Shown piece after piece: positions 32,376-41,477 of a stretch of 46,383 nucleotides of DNA; the first letter of the stretch is position 1, and every line of letters starts with the position of its first letter. A model generated the notes under the pieces. That model did no database searches. It was given only the letters and a program-made list of their open reading frames with translations, and had not been told where the DNA came from. The DNA comes from Actinomycetota bacterium. Its GTDB lineage: Bacteria > Actinomycetota > Geothermincolia > Geothermincolales > RBG-13-55-18. The position numbers and the translations under genes are program-made. Location: positions 1 through 46,383 of the forward strand of contig JAFGDU010000149.1 of assembly GCA_016931915.1 (NCBI GenBank), read 5' to 3'.

Positions 32376-33143
32376 CTACAGTCCCAGCATATCGCGCAAG
32401 GCCGAGGCCTGGCGGCGCGATACGGGGACGCGGCTTTCCTTATCGTCCCTGAGGGTGACGATGAGGCTGTTGCGCGAGAGCTTGATGATCTGGTTGACCT
32501 TCTTGAGATTGACGATGAAGCTGCGGTGGGTACGGAAGAAGGTCTTCCTGTCCAGGACCTTCTCCAGCTCGGAGAGGCTGTAAGTCGTCAGGTAAGAGTC
32601 GGATGCGGTGTGGAGGTTGGCGTACTCGTGCTTGGTGTCGATGAAGAAGATGTCCTCCATGGGGATCAGCTTGATGGTGTCCCCCTTCTGCACGGGGATC
32701 TGCTCCAGCCGCACCGGCCCCTTGGCCGCCTCCGCGTTCATGCGGTGGGCCCTTCCCACGCGGTCGAGGATGACCTTGACCCTTGCGGCCAGCTCCAGGG
32801 GGCTGAAGGGCTTGGGAACGTAATCGTCGGCCCCGCCGCGCAGGCCGATCACCTTGGACTGTTCGTCGTCGATGGCGGTGAGCATGATCACCGGGATATC
32901 GCTGGTCTTGTCGTCCGATTTGAGCTGCATTAGAACCTGCCAGCCGTCCATCTTGGGCATCATGACGTCGAGTATGATGAGGTCCGGTTCCGTTTCCCCC
33001 ACCATCTTGAGTCCCTCCTCGCCGTCCGCGGCCAGGAAGACGTCGTAATTGTCCAGCTTGAGGTTGAGCTCGACCACGTTGGATATGGCTGGATCGTCCT
33101 CGATGAGCAGTATGCGGTATTTGCCCTCTTTTTCCTCGGCCAT
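32376..33143 (-). CDS. Response regulator, receiver plus LytTR DNA-binding domain
   Basis: This 255-residue protein has an N-terminal receiver (about 8-125). The acidic pair is in ILLIEDDPAI and the phospho-acceptor Asp59 in LIILDVMMPKMDGW, with Lys in VPKPFSPLEL. A LytTR-type DNA-binding domain follows (about 150-250): IPMEDIFFIDTKHEYANLHT, then FFRTHRSFIVNLKKVNQI and SRNSLIVTL. Both active sites look complete. LytTR regulators often control surface proteins or extracellular products, but no target is shown here. It is the last gene of a same-strand signalling set, 197 bases after the receiver-GGDEF gene, and its start has only a weak, distant purine-rich site. Confidence 0.9.
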   Translation of the reverse strand: MAEEKEGKYRILLIEDDPAISNVVELNLKLDNYDVFLAADGEEGLKMVGETEPDLIILDVMMPKMDGWQVLMQLKSDDKTSDIPVIMLTAIDDEQSKVIGLRGGADDYVPKPFSPLELAARVKVILDRVGRAHRMNAEAAKGPVRLEQIPVQKGDTIKLIPMEDIFFIDTKHEYANLHTASDSYLTTYSLSELEKVLDRKTFFRTHRSFIVNLKKVNQIIKLSRNSLIVTLRDDKESRVPVSRRQASALRDMLGL

Positions 33144-33280
33144 CTTTATCAGCGTACCCCCTTCTGGTACATGCCGCTTTTATCCAGTTTTAATAGAGGT
33201 TTCGTCATCGCAACCCTTCACCTTGATAAGGAAATGAACGGCACCGTTCAGGGGAATGCGATGGTCCTGATGCTGGATGA

Positions 33281-33312
33281 GATCGCCACGTCACTGCGCT
33301 CCTCGCGATGAC
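33281..33312. repeat. Short dispersed repeat, GCGAGGAGCG type (copy 2, inverted)
   Basis: On the minus strand this reads CATCGCGAGGAGCGCAGTGA then CGTGGCGATC. It matches 479-508 and 44557-44584. It lies in the spacer between the two response regulator genes. Confidence 0.6.
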
Positions 33313-33340
33313 ATGCCTGGATCACCGGGATCCCGGCACG

Positions 33341-34288
33341 TCACTTCGTCCTTCTGTCGATGAAATAGGTGCTGCCCGGTATGGACTTCGCGTAGTTTAG
33401 TGTCTCCTTGGCGATCTCTCCTACCTCCCAGTGGGTGGTGATACGCCTGCGGTAGTTGCTGGCAATACCTATACTCAAGGTCATGATGGGGATGAAGTTG
33501 TCCCTGCCCAGGCGGTCGACGTGTATGGAATACCCGCGCTTGAGGTCTTCCTCGCGGTAGAGGGATACGATCTGCTCGTCGAAATCGGAGATGATCTGTT
33601 CCGCTATGGTGCCAGCCCTCTCCGGCGAGGTGATGACCACGAAGTCGTCTCCACCACCGTGCCCGATGAAATCGTCGATGTTGCCGGTCTTCTTCACGGC
33701 TTCATCCACGATGGAGGAGAGCATCCTGATCGCCCTGTCGCCGCTGGGGAAGCCGTAGATGTCGTTGAAGGGCTTGAAGTTGTCTATATCGATATACAGG
33801 GTAGCGAACATGAGGTTCTTGGATATGCGCCTCTTTGTCTCGGCTTCGATGGAGATGCCGCCGGGAAGACCGGTGAGGGGGCTTACGTCCCGTTTCTGCC
33901 GTGCCCGGATGAGATTGATGGTGATACGCGCTACCAGGTCCGAGAAATCAAAAGGTTTGGTTATGAAATCGTCCGCTCCGGCCTCGATACTGGCCACCTT
34001 GTCCTGTGCCTGTGTCCTGGCCGAGAGCATGACCACCGGTATCTGGTTGGTCCTCCCGTCCGACTTCAGGCGGCGGCAGACCTCGAGGCCGTCCAGCTCG
34101 GGCATCATGATATCGCAGAGGATGATATCCGGCTTCAATTCCTGCACCAGCCGCAGCGCCTCCTCGCCCTCCCGCGAGGTTATTACCTCGTATCCCTCGA
34201 CCTCGAGGTTGAACTTGATGATATCCAGGATATTCCTCTCGTCGTCAACGACCAGGACTTTGATGGGTGTCTCTCTGGCCTTTTCCAT
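33341..34288 (-). CDS. Receiver-GGDEF protein with non-canonical GGDDF motif
   Basis: This 315-residue protein joins a receiver (about 9-125; Asp15/Asp16, Asp59 in LCDIMMPELDG, Lys in ITKPFDF) to a GGDEF domain (about 135-310). The cyclase domain has LTGLPG, YIDIDNFKPFND and, in place of GGDEF, GGDDF at 212-216. The classical Glu is therefore Asp. The inhibitory RxxD site that usually precedes the motif is not seen. Cyclic di-GMP synthesis is possible but uncertain. Its ATG at 34288 lies nine bases after the histidine kinase stop codon and follows AAGGAG, so it is probably translated with the kinase and phosphorylated by it. Confidence 0.88.
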   Translation of the reverse strand: MEKARETPIKVLVVDDERNILDIIKFNLEVEGYEVITSREGEEALRLVQELKPDIILCDIMMPELDGLEVCRRLKSDGRTNQIPVVMLSARTQAQDKVASIEAGADDFITKPFDFSDLVARITINLIRARQKRDVSPLTGLPGGISIEAETKRRISKNLMFATLYIDIDNFKPFNDIYGFPSGDRAIRMLSSIVDEAVKKTGNIDDFIGHGGGDDFVVITSPERAGTIAEQIISDFDEQIVSLYREEDLKRGYSIHVDRLGRDNFIPIMTLSIGIASNYRRRITTHWEVGEIAKETLNYAKSIPGSTYFIDRRTK

Positions 34289-34297
34289 GTTGACTCC

Positions 34298-37282
34298 TTA
34301 CTGTTCTCCTGCCGGGTGGTCCTCCACCTCGTGCAGAGGAGGGCTACTCGCATCGTTCCCGTGACTGGCGCGGGTGGAAAGGGGAAGGGTAAAGCGGAAC
34401 GTGCTTCCCTTTGCGAGCTCGCTCTCGGCCCAGATGGTTCCACCGTGTGCCTCCACGATGCTCTTGCTGACGTAAAGCCCGAGTCCGGTCCCGTATATCT
34501 CGCGCGTGGCCCTGTTGTCCACGCGGTGAAACTTCTCGAAGATATAGGCCAGATGCTCCGCGGGTATCCCGACCCCAGAGTCCCGCACGCTGCATTCCAC
34601 GTTGCGCTGCTGTGCCGCGAGGGTCAGGGTTATCTCGCCCCCGGAGGGCGAGTACTTGACCGCGTTGTCCACAAGGTTCACGAATACCTGTTCTATCTTG
34701 TCCGGATCGGCACATACCGGAACGATACTCTCCGGGCCGGCGAGCACGATCTCATGCTTGGGGAACTGGGATTGCAGTTTCCCGATGATTATGCGTACCA
34801 GCTTGGCGAGATCGAAATCACGCCTCTTCAGCTCCAGCCTCCCGGATTCGATACGGGAAACATCCAGGATGTCCGACACCAGGCGGGTAAGACGGTCCGT
34901 CTCTTCCTCAACGACCTGTAAGAATTCCTGGCGCGTGTTCTCGTCGAACTCGACGTCCTTGCGGCGCAGGGTGGCGGTGTACGCCTTGATGGATGTGAGC
35001 GGCGTGCGCAGTTCGTGGGAGACGGTCGAGACGAAATCCGACTTTGCCTGCTCGAGCTCGCGCAGGGCGGTGATATCACGGATGACCGCAATGATGCCGA
35101 TACGTTCGCCTGGGCTGGTCTCGATAAGGGAGGTCTCGATCTCCAGGATCCTGTTCTCCGGGGGACCGAGTTCGATCTCCTCCTCCAGTTCCATGCTGGT
35201 GTTGAGGCTCTTGAGAAAGATATTGGCGAGTTGGGGCAGTTGGATAACGTCCTTGACGTGGCGGTTGTCCGTCTGCGGGAAGGGCGGAAGGTCGAGTATC
35301 TGCTCTGCTGCGGCGTTGACCAGGATGATCTTTGCTTCGTTGTTCACGGCGATCACGCCGTCGTTGATGGAATGCAGCATGGCCTCCATGCGCTGCTGGT
35401 CCTCGGTTATGTGGCGGTAGAGGTTGGCGTTCTCCAGCGCGATGGCGGCCTGGTTGACGAACAGGCTGAGCAGCCGCAGGTCGTCCTCTCCGAAAGCACG
35501 GGAGGATGCGGGCGAGGCGACCTCGATCACTCCCTTGGTCATCCCCTGCCAGGTGATCGGCGCGGCGAGGTACGATAGACGGTAGCCGATGCCTTCTCCC
35601 CACGGCGTCGTTGCGGTGGGGTCGATCTCCGTGCGCCGCAATGGCGACTCTCCGGCCGCGGATTCACCGGGCAGGTACTCGCCCTGGCTGTAAGATATCC
35701 CCAGAGCCCCGTTGTCCACGCCGTGTACGGCCTTGATCCAGAAGAGCCCGTCCTCCTCGCGCAGCGAGAGGACGCCCATTTCCGCGTCCACCAGGTCTAC
35801 GGCTTTGTCCAGTAGAAACTCCAGGAGGTTCCGGGTATCCACCTCGTCGATGAGGGACCTGCCCACCTCGTAGAGGGCGGTCTGCTCCTCTACGCGTCGC
35901 GCGATGAGCAGCATTAGGTCGTCGCGGATCTCGTCCACCTTGACCCGTTCGGTGATATCCTCGAGGATGACCACCGAGCCGCTGTTCGGTTCGTATCCCA
36001 CCTGGATCGGCGATGCGCTGATGGAGAGGATGCGCTCCGGGGTGCCCCGCAGGCGCACCTCCATTTGGGCGCGGGAGTTCTCGCCGTTTGTGTTAGCGCC
36101 GTCCAGGTATGCCCAGAAGGCTTCCGTATCCAGAAGACTCGGCTCCAGGAGATCGCGCAGCGAGATATCGCGGGGTATGTGCTCGAGCCCCAGCAGATCC
36201 CGCGATGCCTGGTTAGCCATGATCACCTTCCCGGTGGAGTCCGTGACCAGGAGGCCGCTACTCATGCTGCCCACGATGATCTCGCTGCGGGATAGCACCA
36301 TTTGATAAAGCTCGGCACGGGCGATGATGGATGCGGCCAGGTTGGAGATGGTCACCAGCATCTGCACGTCCTCCGAGGTAAACGCCCGCGGTTGGGTACT
36401 GGCGAAGCTGAGCACCCCCATGAGTTCCCCACCCACCATGATGGGCGCCGCCAGGGCCGAACACACCTTCTTGCGCGCCTGGGGGAAGTGAGAGAAGCGA
36501 GGATCGCTGGATATATCGTTGACCAGGATGGGCCGCTTTTCCTTCGCCACCCAGCCTATGAATCCCTCGCCTACCGAGATCTCGATCTGTTCCTCCAGTT
36601 CGCTCGGGGGAGCGCCGGATGCCTCCAGCACCAGTTTACCGGTCTTGCGGTCCAGGAGACGGACGGAGCTGACGTCGGTATGGAAGAAGGAAGCCGTCGA
36701 GGACAGGAGGTAATGCAGCGTTTCCTTGAGGTCGACTTTTTCCATCAGTTTCGAGCTGAGTTCATAGAGGGCCTCCATCCTTTCCGCTTTGCTCTGCTCC
36801 CGCCGGTCCAGTTCGGCAAGGTAGGAGAGGATGACGGAAGCGCCGAGGAGGATGACGACGTTTATGAGGAGGCGAGAGCCGTCATCCGCCAGCACCATGC
36901 CGTTGCCGACGCAGGCGGCTGTATATCCGGTGCTGATCACGCCCGCCAGGAACAGGGCGATCGTCCAGCGTTCGTACAGCGATGCCGTTGCGCAGAGGAG
37001 GAAGAGCAGGGGGAAGAGGGGGCTGGCGATGCCGCTCGTATAGTAGATGAGGAAACAGATGAGAGCGGAGTCCAGGCCCAGCAGGGACTGCCCCCATTGC
37101 CCGACATTCGCACTCGAACGTAGCCCGCGCGCGACATGATAACCCGCGCCCAGCAAGGCCATGACCGAGACGGTGACGGCCCACGGCCAGTAGTTCATAT
37201 CCTCAGCGGAGAACAGGGGATAGAAGCCCACGACAAGGAAGGCTATCCAGTGGGACAGCGGAAGAAGCTTGGCCGACTTCAT
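34298..37282 (-). CDS. Membrane multi-sensor histidine kinase
   Basis: This 994-residue kinase begins with about six membrane segments in the first ~160 residues. Two GAF-like and two PAS-like sensor regions follow in alternation: GAF about 178-325, PAS about 335-440, GAF about 465-600, PAS about 620-735. The phospho-acceptor is His756 in SHELRTPLTSIKAY. The ATPase domain has an N box (NLVDNAVKYS, about 869-878), G1 (DSGVGIP) and G2 (GTGLGLYVSKS). The GAF regions may bind small ligands but no ligand is evident. It heads a set with two response regulators, one for GGDEF output and one for transcription. The ATG follows AAAAGGGGGAAACGT. A family A repeat lies upstream. Confidence 0.93.
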   Translation of the reverse strand: MKSAKLLPLSHWIAFLVVGFYPLFSAEDMNYWPWAVTVSVMALLGAGYHVARGLRSSANVGQWGQSLLGLDSALICFLIYYTSGIASPLFPLLFLLCATASLYERWTIALFLAGVISTGYTAACVGNGMVLADDGSRLLINVVILLGASVILSYLAELDRREQSKAERMEALYELSSKLMEKVDLKETLHYLLSSTASFFHTDVSSVRLLDRKTGKLVLEASGAPPSELEEQIEISVGEGFIGWVAKEKRPILVNDISSDPRFSHFPQARKKVCSALAAPIMVGGELMGVLSFASTQPRAFTSEDVQMLVTISNLAASIIARAELYQMVLSRSEIIVGSMSSGLLVTDSTGKVIMANQASRDLLGLEHIPRDISLRDLLEPSLLDTEAFWAYLDGANTNGENSRAQMEVRLRGTPERILSISASPIQVGYEPNSGSVVILEDITERVKVDEIRDDLMLLIARRVEEQTALYEVGRSLIDEVDTRNLLEFLLDKAVDLVDAEMGVLSLREEDGLFWIKAVHGVDNGALGISYSQGEYLPGESAAGESPLRRTEIDPTATTPWGEGIGYRLSYLAAPITWQGMTKGVIEVASPASSRAFGEDDLRLLSLFVNQAAIALENANLYRHITEDQQRMEAMLHSINDGVIAVNNEAKIILVNAAAEQILDLPPFPQTDNRHVKDVIQLPQLANIFLKSLNTSMELEEEIELGPPENRILEIETSLIETSPGERIGIIAVIRDITALRELEQAKSDFVSTVSHELRTPLTSIKAYTATLRRKDVEFDENTRQEFLQVVEEETDRLTRLVSDILDVSRIESGRLELKRRDFDLAKLVRIIIGKLQSQFPKHEIVLAGPESIVPVCADPDKIEQVFVNLVDNAVKYSPSGGEITLTLAAQQRNVECSVRDSGVGIPAEHLAYIFEKFHRVDNRATREIYGTGLGLYVSKSIVEAHGGTIWAESELAKGSTFRFTLPLSTRASHGNDASSPPLHEVEDHPAGEQ

Positions 37283-37673
37283 ACGTTTCCCCCTTTTGGA
37301 TCTTCTGCGAGGAGTGTGGGGGGTCAGGTCTTGAATCCCGCTCTTCCGCCCTGCGTGTGCTGCTCTGAAAGCCGCTTCCTCGAAAGTGGAGATTCAAGAC
37401 CTGACCCGATACTGCGTCTGAGGTCTTCCTCTTCTCCCGTATTCCTCGGAGAAAAATCCCCTTTTCAACGTCGTGTTTTATATCGAAATCGCTGGAGGTA
37501 AACTTAACCGTAGCGGTGCCGGCCAGGCGCTCAGCTCCGGAACCTTGAATTTCGACGCCAGTTGGGCAACTATGGGGTAAGATCCCGGATGTGCAAGCGC
37601 GTAGCAACAAGGGTCGAGATAGCGCATATGTCCGAGATACGAGCCGCAGGATCCGGCTGTGAGAGGAGGCGGC
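37283..37673. other. 391-base divergent spacer with a family A repeat
   Basis: This lies between the divergent histidine kinase and ychF genes. It holds the repeat at 37321-37407. The remainder shows no gene or clear promoter pair. Confidence 0.6.
37321..37407. repeat. Dispersed inverted-repeat element, family A (copy 3)
   Basis: This 87-bp element has exact 17-bp terminal inverted repeats, GGGTCAGGTCTTGAATC (37321-37337) and GATTCAAGACCTGACCC (37391-37407). The 53-base centre is unlike the other family A copies. Confidence 0.82.
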
Positions 37674-38765
37674 GTGGCCCTGCAGATCGGCATAATCGGT
37701 CTGCCCAATTCCGGCAAATCGACCATATTCAACGCACTGACCAGGGCGGGGGCGCAGGTGGCCGGTTACCCCTTTTCGACCGTCGACCCCAATTACGGCG
37801 TGGCGGCGGTTCCCGACGACCGCCTGGAGAGAGTCGCGTCCGCGGCCGGGTGCTCCAAGGTCGTTCCCGCCGACCTGAGGTTGGTGGATATCGCGGGTCT
37901 GGTGGAGGGGGCCCACCACGGCGAAGGGCTGGGCAACCAGTTCCTGGCCCATATAAGGGAGGTAGATGCTCTGGCCCACGCCGTGCGCTGTTTTTCCTCG
38001 CCGGACGTAGCCCACGTGCGGGCGGAGATTGATCCGGAGCTCGACATAGCCGTGGTTAATACCGAGCTCATCCTGGCGGACCTGGCGGCGGTGGAAAGGA
38101 GAAAGGAGAGGATCTCCAAGGCGGCGAAGACCGGTGATCGCGAGAAGGCACTCGAGCTCGCGCTGCTGGACAGCGTGGAGGGAGAGCTGGACCGCGGGAG
38201 GCCCCTGCGCGCCATGAGCCTCTCGCCGCAGGAGAGCGAGATCCTCGCGGGACTGTTCCTGCTCACCGCCAAACCGGTCATCTACGTCGCTAACCTGGGG
38301 GAGGAACAGCTGGCATCCGACGATCCTCTGCTGCTGGCGGTGCGGGACGTGGCGGCCGCGGAAGGGGCCGGGCTGGCGGCTTTCAACGCCAAGCTGGAGG
38401 CGGAGATCGAGGAGTTGGAGCCGGGCGAGGTGGCGGAGTTCCTGGAGGCCTATGGTATCGAGAGCCTGGGCCTGGAGGAATTCTCCTCGCGCTGCTATTC
38501 CCTCCTGGGCCTGATAACCTTCTTCACCACCGAGTCGGGGGAGTGCCGCGCCTGGCCGCTGCGCGAGGGAAGCAATGCCGTGCAGGCGGCGGGCAAGATA
38601 CATACCGACATGGAACAGGGGTTCATCCGCGCCGAGGTTGTCGCCTGGGACATGTTCCTCGAGCACGGTTCCTTCCATGCCGCCCGGGACAGGGGAGCGG
38701 TGCGGGTGGAGGGGAGGGATTACGTCGTGCAGGACGGCGACGTCATCCTCTTCCGCTTCTCGTAG
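37674..38765 (+). CDS. ychF: YchF/Obg-like ATPase
   Basis: This 363-residue P-loop protein is a universal translation-associated NTPase. The P-loop is GLPNSGKST and switch II DIAGLVEGAHHGEGLG. The base-recognition motif reads VANLGEE, i.e. Asn-x-x-Glu instead of Asn-Lys-x-Asp, which gives YchF its ATP preference. The C-terminal TGS-like domain includes LITFFTTESGECRAW and ends YVVQDGDVILFRF. The frame opens at GTG 37659, but GTG 37674 is preferred because AGGAGG lies just upstream and the protein then begins MALQIGIIG as relatives do. It is monocistronic on the plus strand. Confidence 0.93.
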   Translation: MALQIGIIGLPNSGKSTIFNALTRAGAQVAGYPFSTVDPNYGVAAVPDDRLERVASAAGCSKVVPADLRLVDIAGLVEGAHHGEGLGNQFLAHIREVDALAHAVRCFSSPDVAHVRAEIDPELDIAVVNTELILADLAAVERRKERISKAAKTGDREKALELALLDSVEGELDRGRPLRAMSLSPQESEILAGLFLLTAKPVIYVANLGEEQLASDDPLLLAVRDVAAAEGAGLAAFNAKLEAEIEELEPGEVAEFLEAYGIESLGLEEFSSRCYSLLGLITFFTTESGECRAWPLREGSNAVQAAGKIHTDMEQGFIRAEVVAWDMFLEHGSFHAARDRGAVRVEGRDYVVQDGDVILFRFS

Positions 38766-38933
38766 CAGCGGCAGGGTGCCTTGGCGGTCATGCAGGCGCT
38801 TCATCACGAAGCGCAGCTTTCCTCGCCATGTACCTTCCGTGACAGCGATGTCCTACCCGTGTATTATTCTATCTCTATGGAATCCCATATTTGATCTAAT
38901 GCCCTTCGCGGGCATGCGGCAGGAGGTGTGTTG

Positions 38934-40430
38934 ATGGACATCGAGATGAATCCCAACCGCTTGGTAAGGTTTCTGGGCAAACTCCCCGAGGAGTTCACAA
39001 AGCGGGATATCATCAGGTTCGTGGAAGCTAACGGCATCGAGATGATCAACTTCCGCTACGTGGGAGGAGACGGCAGGCTTAAGCAGCTCAACTTCGTCAT
39101 CAACAGCAAGGAGGACCTCGACATGCTGCTCTCGGTGGGGGAGAGGGTGGACGGCTCCAGCCTTTTCTCCTACATCGACGCGGCCTCCAGCGACCTCTAC
39201 GTCATCCCGCGCTACAAGACCGCGTACGTGAACCCCTTCACCAGCAGGCCAACGCTGGACCTGCTCTGTTCCTATTACACCCACGAGGGCGAACCGCTGC
39301 CGAGCTCCCCGGAGAACGTGCTGCGCAAGGCGGCCGAGTCCCTGAAGGCCGCGACGGGCATGGAGTTCGAGGCCCTGGGAGAGCTTGAGTACTACGTGTT
39401 CTCGGGCAAACACGAGGTATACCCCACCGATCCGCAGAAGGGATACCATGAATCCCCGCCGTTCTCCAAGTGGGAGCAGCTGCGCTACGAAGCCATGAAG
39501 ACCATCGCCGAGTCCGGCGGCCTCATCAAGTACGGCCATACCGAGGTCGGCTTCATATGCGAAGAGGACCAGGAGATGGAGCAGCACGAGATCGAGTTCC
39601 AGGCCGTACCCGTGGAGGACGCCGCCGACCAGCTGGTGGTCGCCAAGTCCATCCTGAGGATGATGGGCTACAAGCACAACGTGCCCATAAGCTTCGCCCC
39701 CAAGATCGTGGTGGGACACGCGGGAAGCGGCCTGCACATCCACACCAGGCTGACCAAGGGAAAACACAACATCCTCGTGGAAGGCGACCGTTTGAGCGAT
39801 ACCGCCAAGAAGGCCATTGCCGGGTATCTCAGGCTGGCCAGGTCCCTGACCGCCTTCGGCAACACCATCCCCCTCTCCTACCTCAGGCTCGTACCACACC
39901 AGGAAGCGCCCACCAATATCTGCTGGGGTGACCGCAACCGCTCGACCCTGGTCAGGGTGCCCCTGGGCTGGCTCGGCGTCAGCGATATGGTCAAGGACGC
40001 CAACCCACAGGAGGCGAGCGAATTCGCGACCCAGGGAGAGAAGCAGACCATCGAGTTCCGCGCGCCCGACGGCTCGGCGAGCATCCATTACCTCCTCGCC
40101 GGCTTGGTAGTGGCGGCGCGTCACGGACTGCAGATGCAGGACGCCATCGCATACGCGGACAAGCTCTACGTGGGCGTGAACATCTTCGAGGATGAGAACA
40201 AGGCCCTGCAGGAATCGCTGCCCCAGATGCCGGCATCGTGCTGGGAATCCGCCCAGTGCTTGCTGGACGACCGGGACATCTACGAAAAGGACGGTGTGTT
40301 CTCGCCCTCGGTCATCGATGGGACGGTCGAGATGCTTAGGGGCTACGACGACGCCGATCTTAGCGAGCGTCTCTATGGTAACACCGAGGAGATCCATAAA
40401 CTGGTCGACGAATACCTCTATTGCTCTTGA
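38934..40430 (+). CDS. Divergent glutamine synthetase-family ligase
   Basis: This 498-residue enzyme is clearly of the glutamine synthetase fold but differs from the glnA product. Active-site segments are kept: GELEYYVF, KYGHTEVGF, EQHEIEFQ, GSGLHIHTRL, NRSTLVRVP and IEFRAPDGSASIHYLL. Between TEVG and QHE there is a 10-residue insertion (FICEEDQEME) where the glnA product has two residues. The N-terminal beta-grasp is shorter on hallmark sequence. It could make glutamine or use another amine or amino acid; the latter is a reasonable guess given the insertion. ATG 38934 has AGGAGG seven bases upstream; GTG 38928 is less likely. No operator array like that of glnA is seen here. Confidence 0.82.
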   Translation: MDIEMNPNRLVRFLGKLPEEFTKRDIIRFVEANGIEMINFRYVGGDGRLKQLNFVINSKEDLDMLLSVGERVDGSSLFSYIDAASSDLYVIPRYKTAYVNPFTSRPTLDLLCSYYTHEGEPLPSSPENVLRKAAESLKAATGMEFEALGELEYYVFSGKHEVYPTDPQKGYHESPPFSKWEQLRYEAMKTIAESGGLIKYGHTEVGFICEEDQEMEQHEIEFQAVPVEDAADQLVVAKSILRMMGYKHNVPISFAPKIVVGHAGSGLHIHTRLTKGKHNILVEGDRLSDTAKKAIAGYLRLARSLTAFGNTIPLSYLRLVPHQEAPTNICWGDRNRSTLVRVPLGWLGVSDMVKDANPQEASEFATQGEKQTIEFRAPDGSASIHYLLAGLVVAARHGLQMQDAIAYADKLYVGVNIFEDENKALQESLPQMPASCWESAQCLLDDRDIYEKDGVFSPSVIDGTVEMLRGYDDADLSERLYGNTEEIHKLVDEYLYCS

Positions 40431-40456
40431 GAATATTCTTGATCGTGGATGTAGAG

Positions 40457-40478
40457 CCCCTATCCAGGAAGGGGTTTT
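40457..40478 (+). terminator. Rho-independent terminator after the glutamine synthetase-like gene
   Basis: A 5-bp stem (CCCCT with AGGGG), 8-base loop and TTTT tail lie 27 bases after the stop codon. The stem is short. Confidence 0.6.
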
Positions 40479-40484
40479 AGCTCC

Positions 40485-41369
40485 TCAGCTGGCGAGACGG
40501 GCGCGGGCTTCCTCCAGGTTATCGAAGACCGGTTGCATGTAGTTCTCGACGCTCTGCTTGAGCGAGCTCGCCAGAGCGATGGACGTGAGGATGGAGGCAG
40601 GTGAAGCGGAGAGCTGCGATTGAACCTCCACCATGAGGCTGTTGTGCCCTTCGATATCGCCGGCCTCGCCCCTGCGGCATGCCTCAATGAAAAGCTGTGC
40701 AGTGCTCTCGAGCCCGGTGACGGTTGAGACGGCGGCCCCCAGGTCCAACCCCTCCAGTTCTACCGCGTCCAGGGAGGCCCGGGATTCCTGCAATGCGGCG
40801 GCGGCGTTTGATGCCTCTTGTATGGCTTGCGAGAACGATATGGGCTCGGCATCCATGGCCTGGTTATGTGACCCCACCGCCGAGATCAACGCCTCGCGAC
40901 CCTGGACGTAGTGAGCCTCGGCTGCGTCCAGGGGTTGCAGGATGGTAAGAAGATATCCGAACTCGTTCAACCCATGCTCGAGTTCAGCCTGCGCCTGGGA
41001 GAGTAAGGCCAGTGCATCGAGCAGGTCCTGCGGGGGCTCCCAGTCCATGTCCTCGGGCGGTTCCTCAACTTGCGCCACGAGATCCTCGGTGCGGCTGACC
41101 TCCTCCGAGAGCAAGGCCAGCGATTCCTGCTGTGATATGGCCAGGCCAGAGAGGTTACAGGAAATGTCCGAGGCCAACCATTCCTCTGCTATTAGGGAGG
41201 TATTATCCACTACGTTGAGGGTGATCTCGGTCGCAGCCTCGGCGTCGAGGAATTCCTGCGTCGAAGACGAGCGGGCCCGCCAGACCAGCAGGGCGGATAC
41301 CGCACCTCCGGCCAGGATCAGGATTGCCAGCGCGAAAAAAACCCAGGTCCAACGAGAATAGCGTCTCAT
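40485..41369 (-). CDS. Membrane-anchored, helical protein of unknown function
   Basis: I do not recognise a family for this 294-residue protein. It has one N-terminal membrane segment (WVFFALAILILAGGAVSALL, about residues 9-28) and then an acidic, alanine- and glutamate-rich region to the end, likely all-helical. The segments VDNTSLIAEEWLASDISCN and QLSASPASILTSIALASSLK are typical. No catalytic motif, lipobox or cell-wall anchor is seen. The topology with a short positive N-terminus (MRRYSR) predicts the bulk outside the cytoplasm. ATG 41369 follows GGAGGGCGCCC. It shares orientation with meaB but is 108 bases downstream of it, and no function is implied by the neighbour. Confidence 0.65.
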   Translation of the reverse strand: MRRYSRWTWVFFALAILILAGGAVSALLVWRARSSSTQEFLDAEAATEITLNVVDNTSLIAEEWLASDISCNLSGLAISQQESLALLSEEVSRTEDLVAQVEEPPEDMDWEPPQDLLDALALLSQAQAELEHGLNEFGYLLTILQPLDAAEAHYVQGREALISAVGSHNQAMDAEPISFSQAIQEASNAAAALQESRASLDAVELEGLDLGAAVSTVTGLESTAQLFIEACRRGEAGDIEGHNSLMVEVQSQLSASPASILTSIALASSLKQSVENYMQPVFDNLEEARARLAS

Positions 41370-41477
41370 GGGCGCCCTCCGCCTGCAAAGCCGCTTACAT
41401 GCCGTTTGACGATCTTGCGTATATCACGGTCCCGTGGCGGTATCCCCGTTTCGCCGCCTCCGGGTTATACGACGGTA

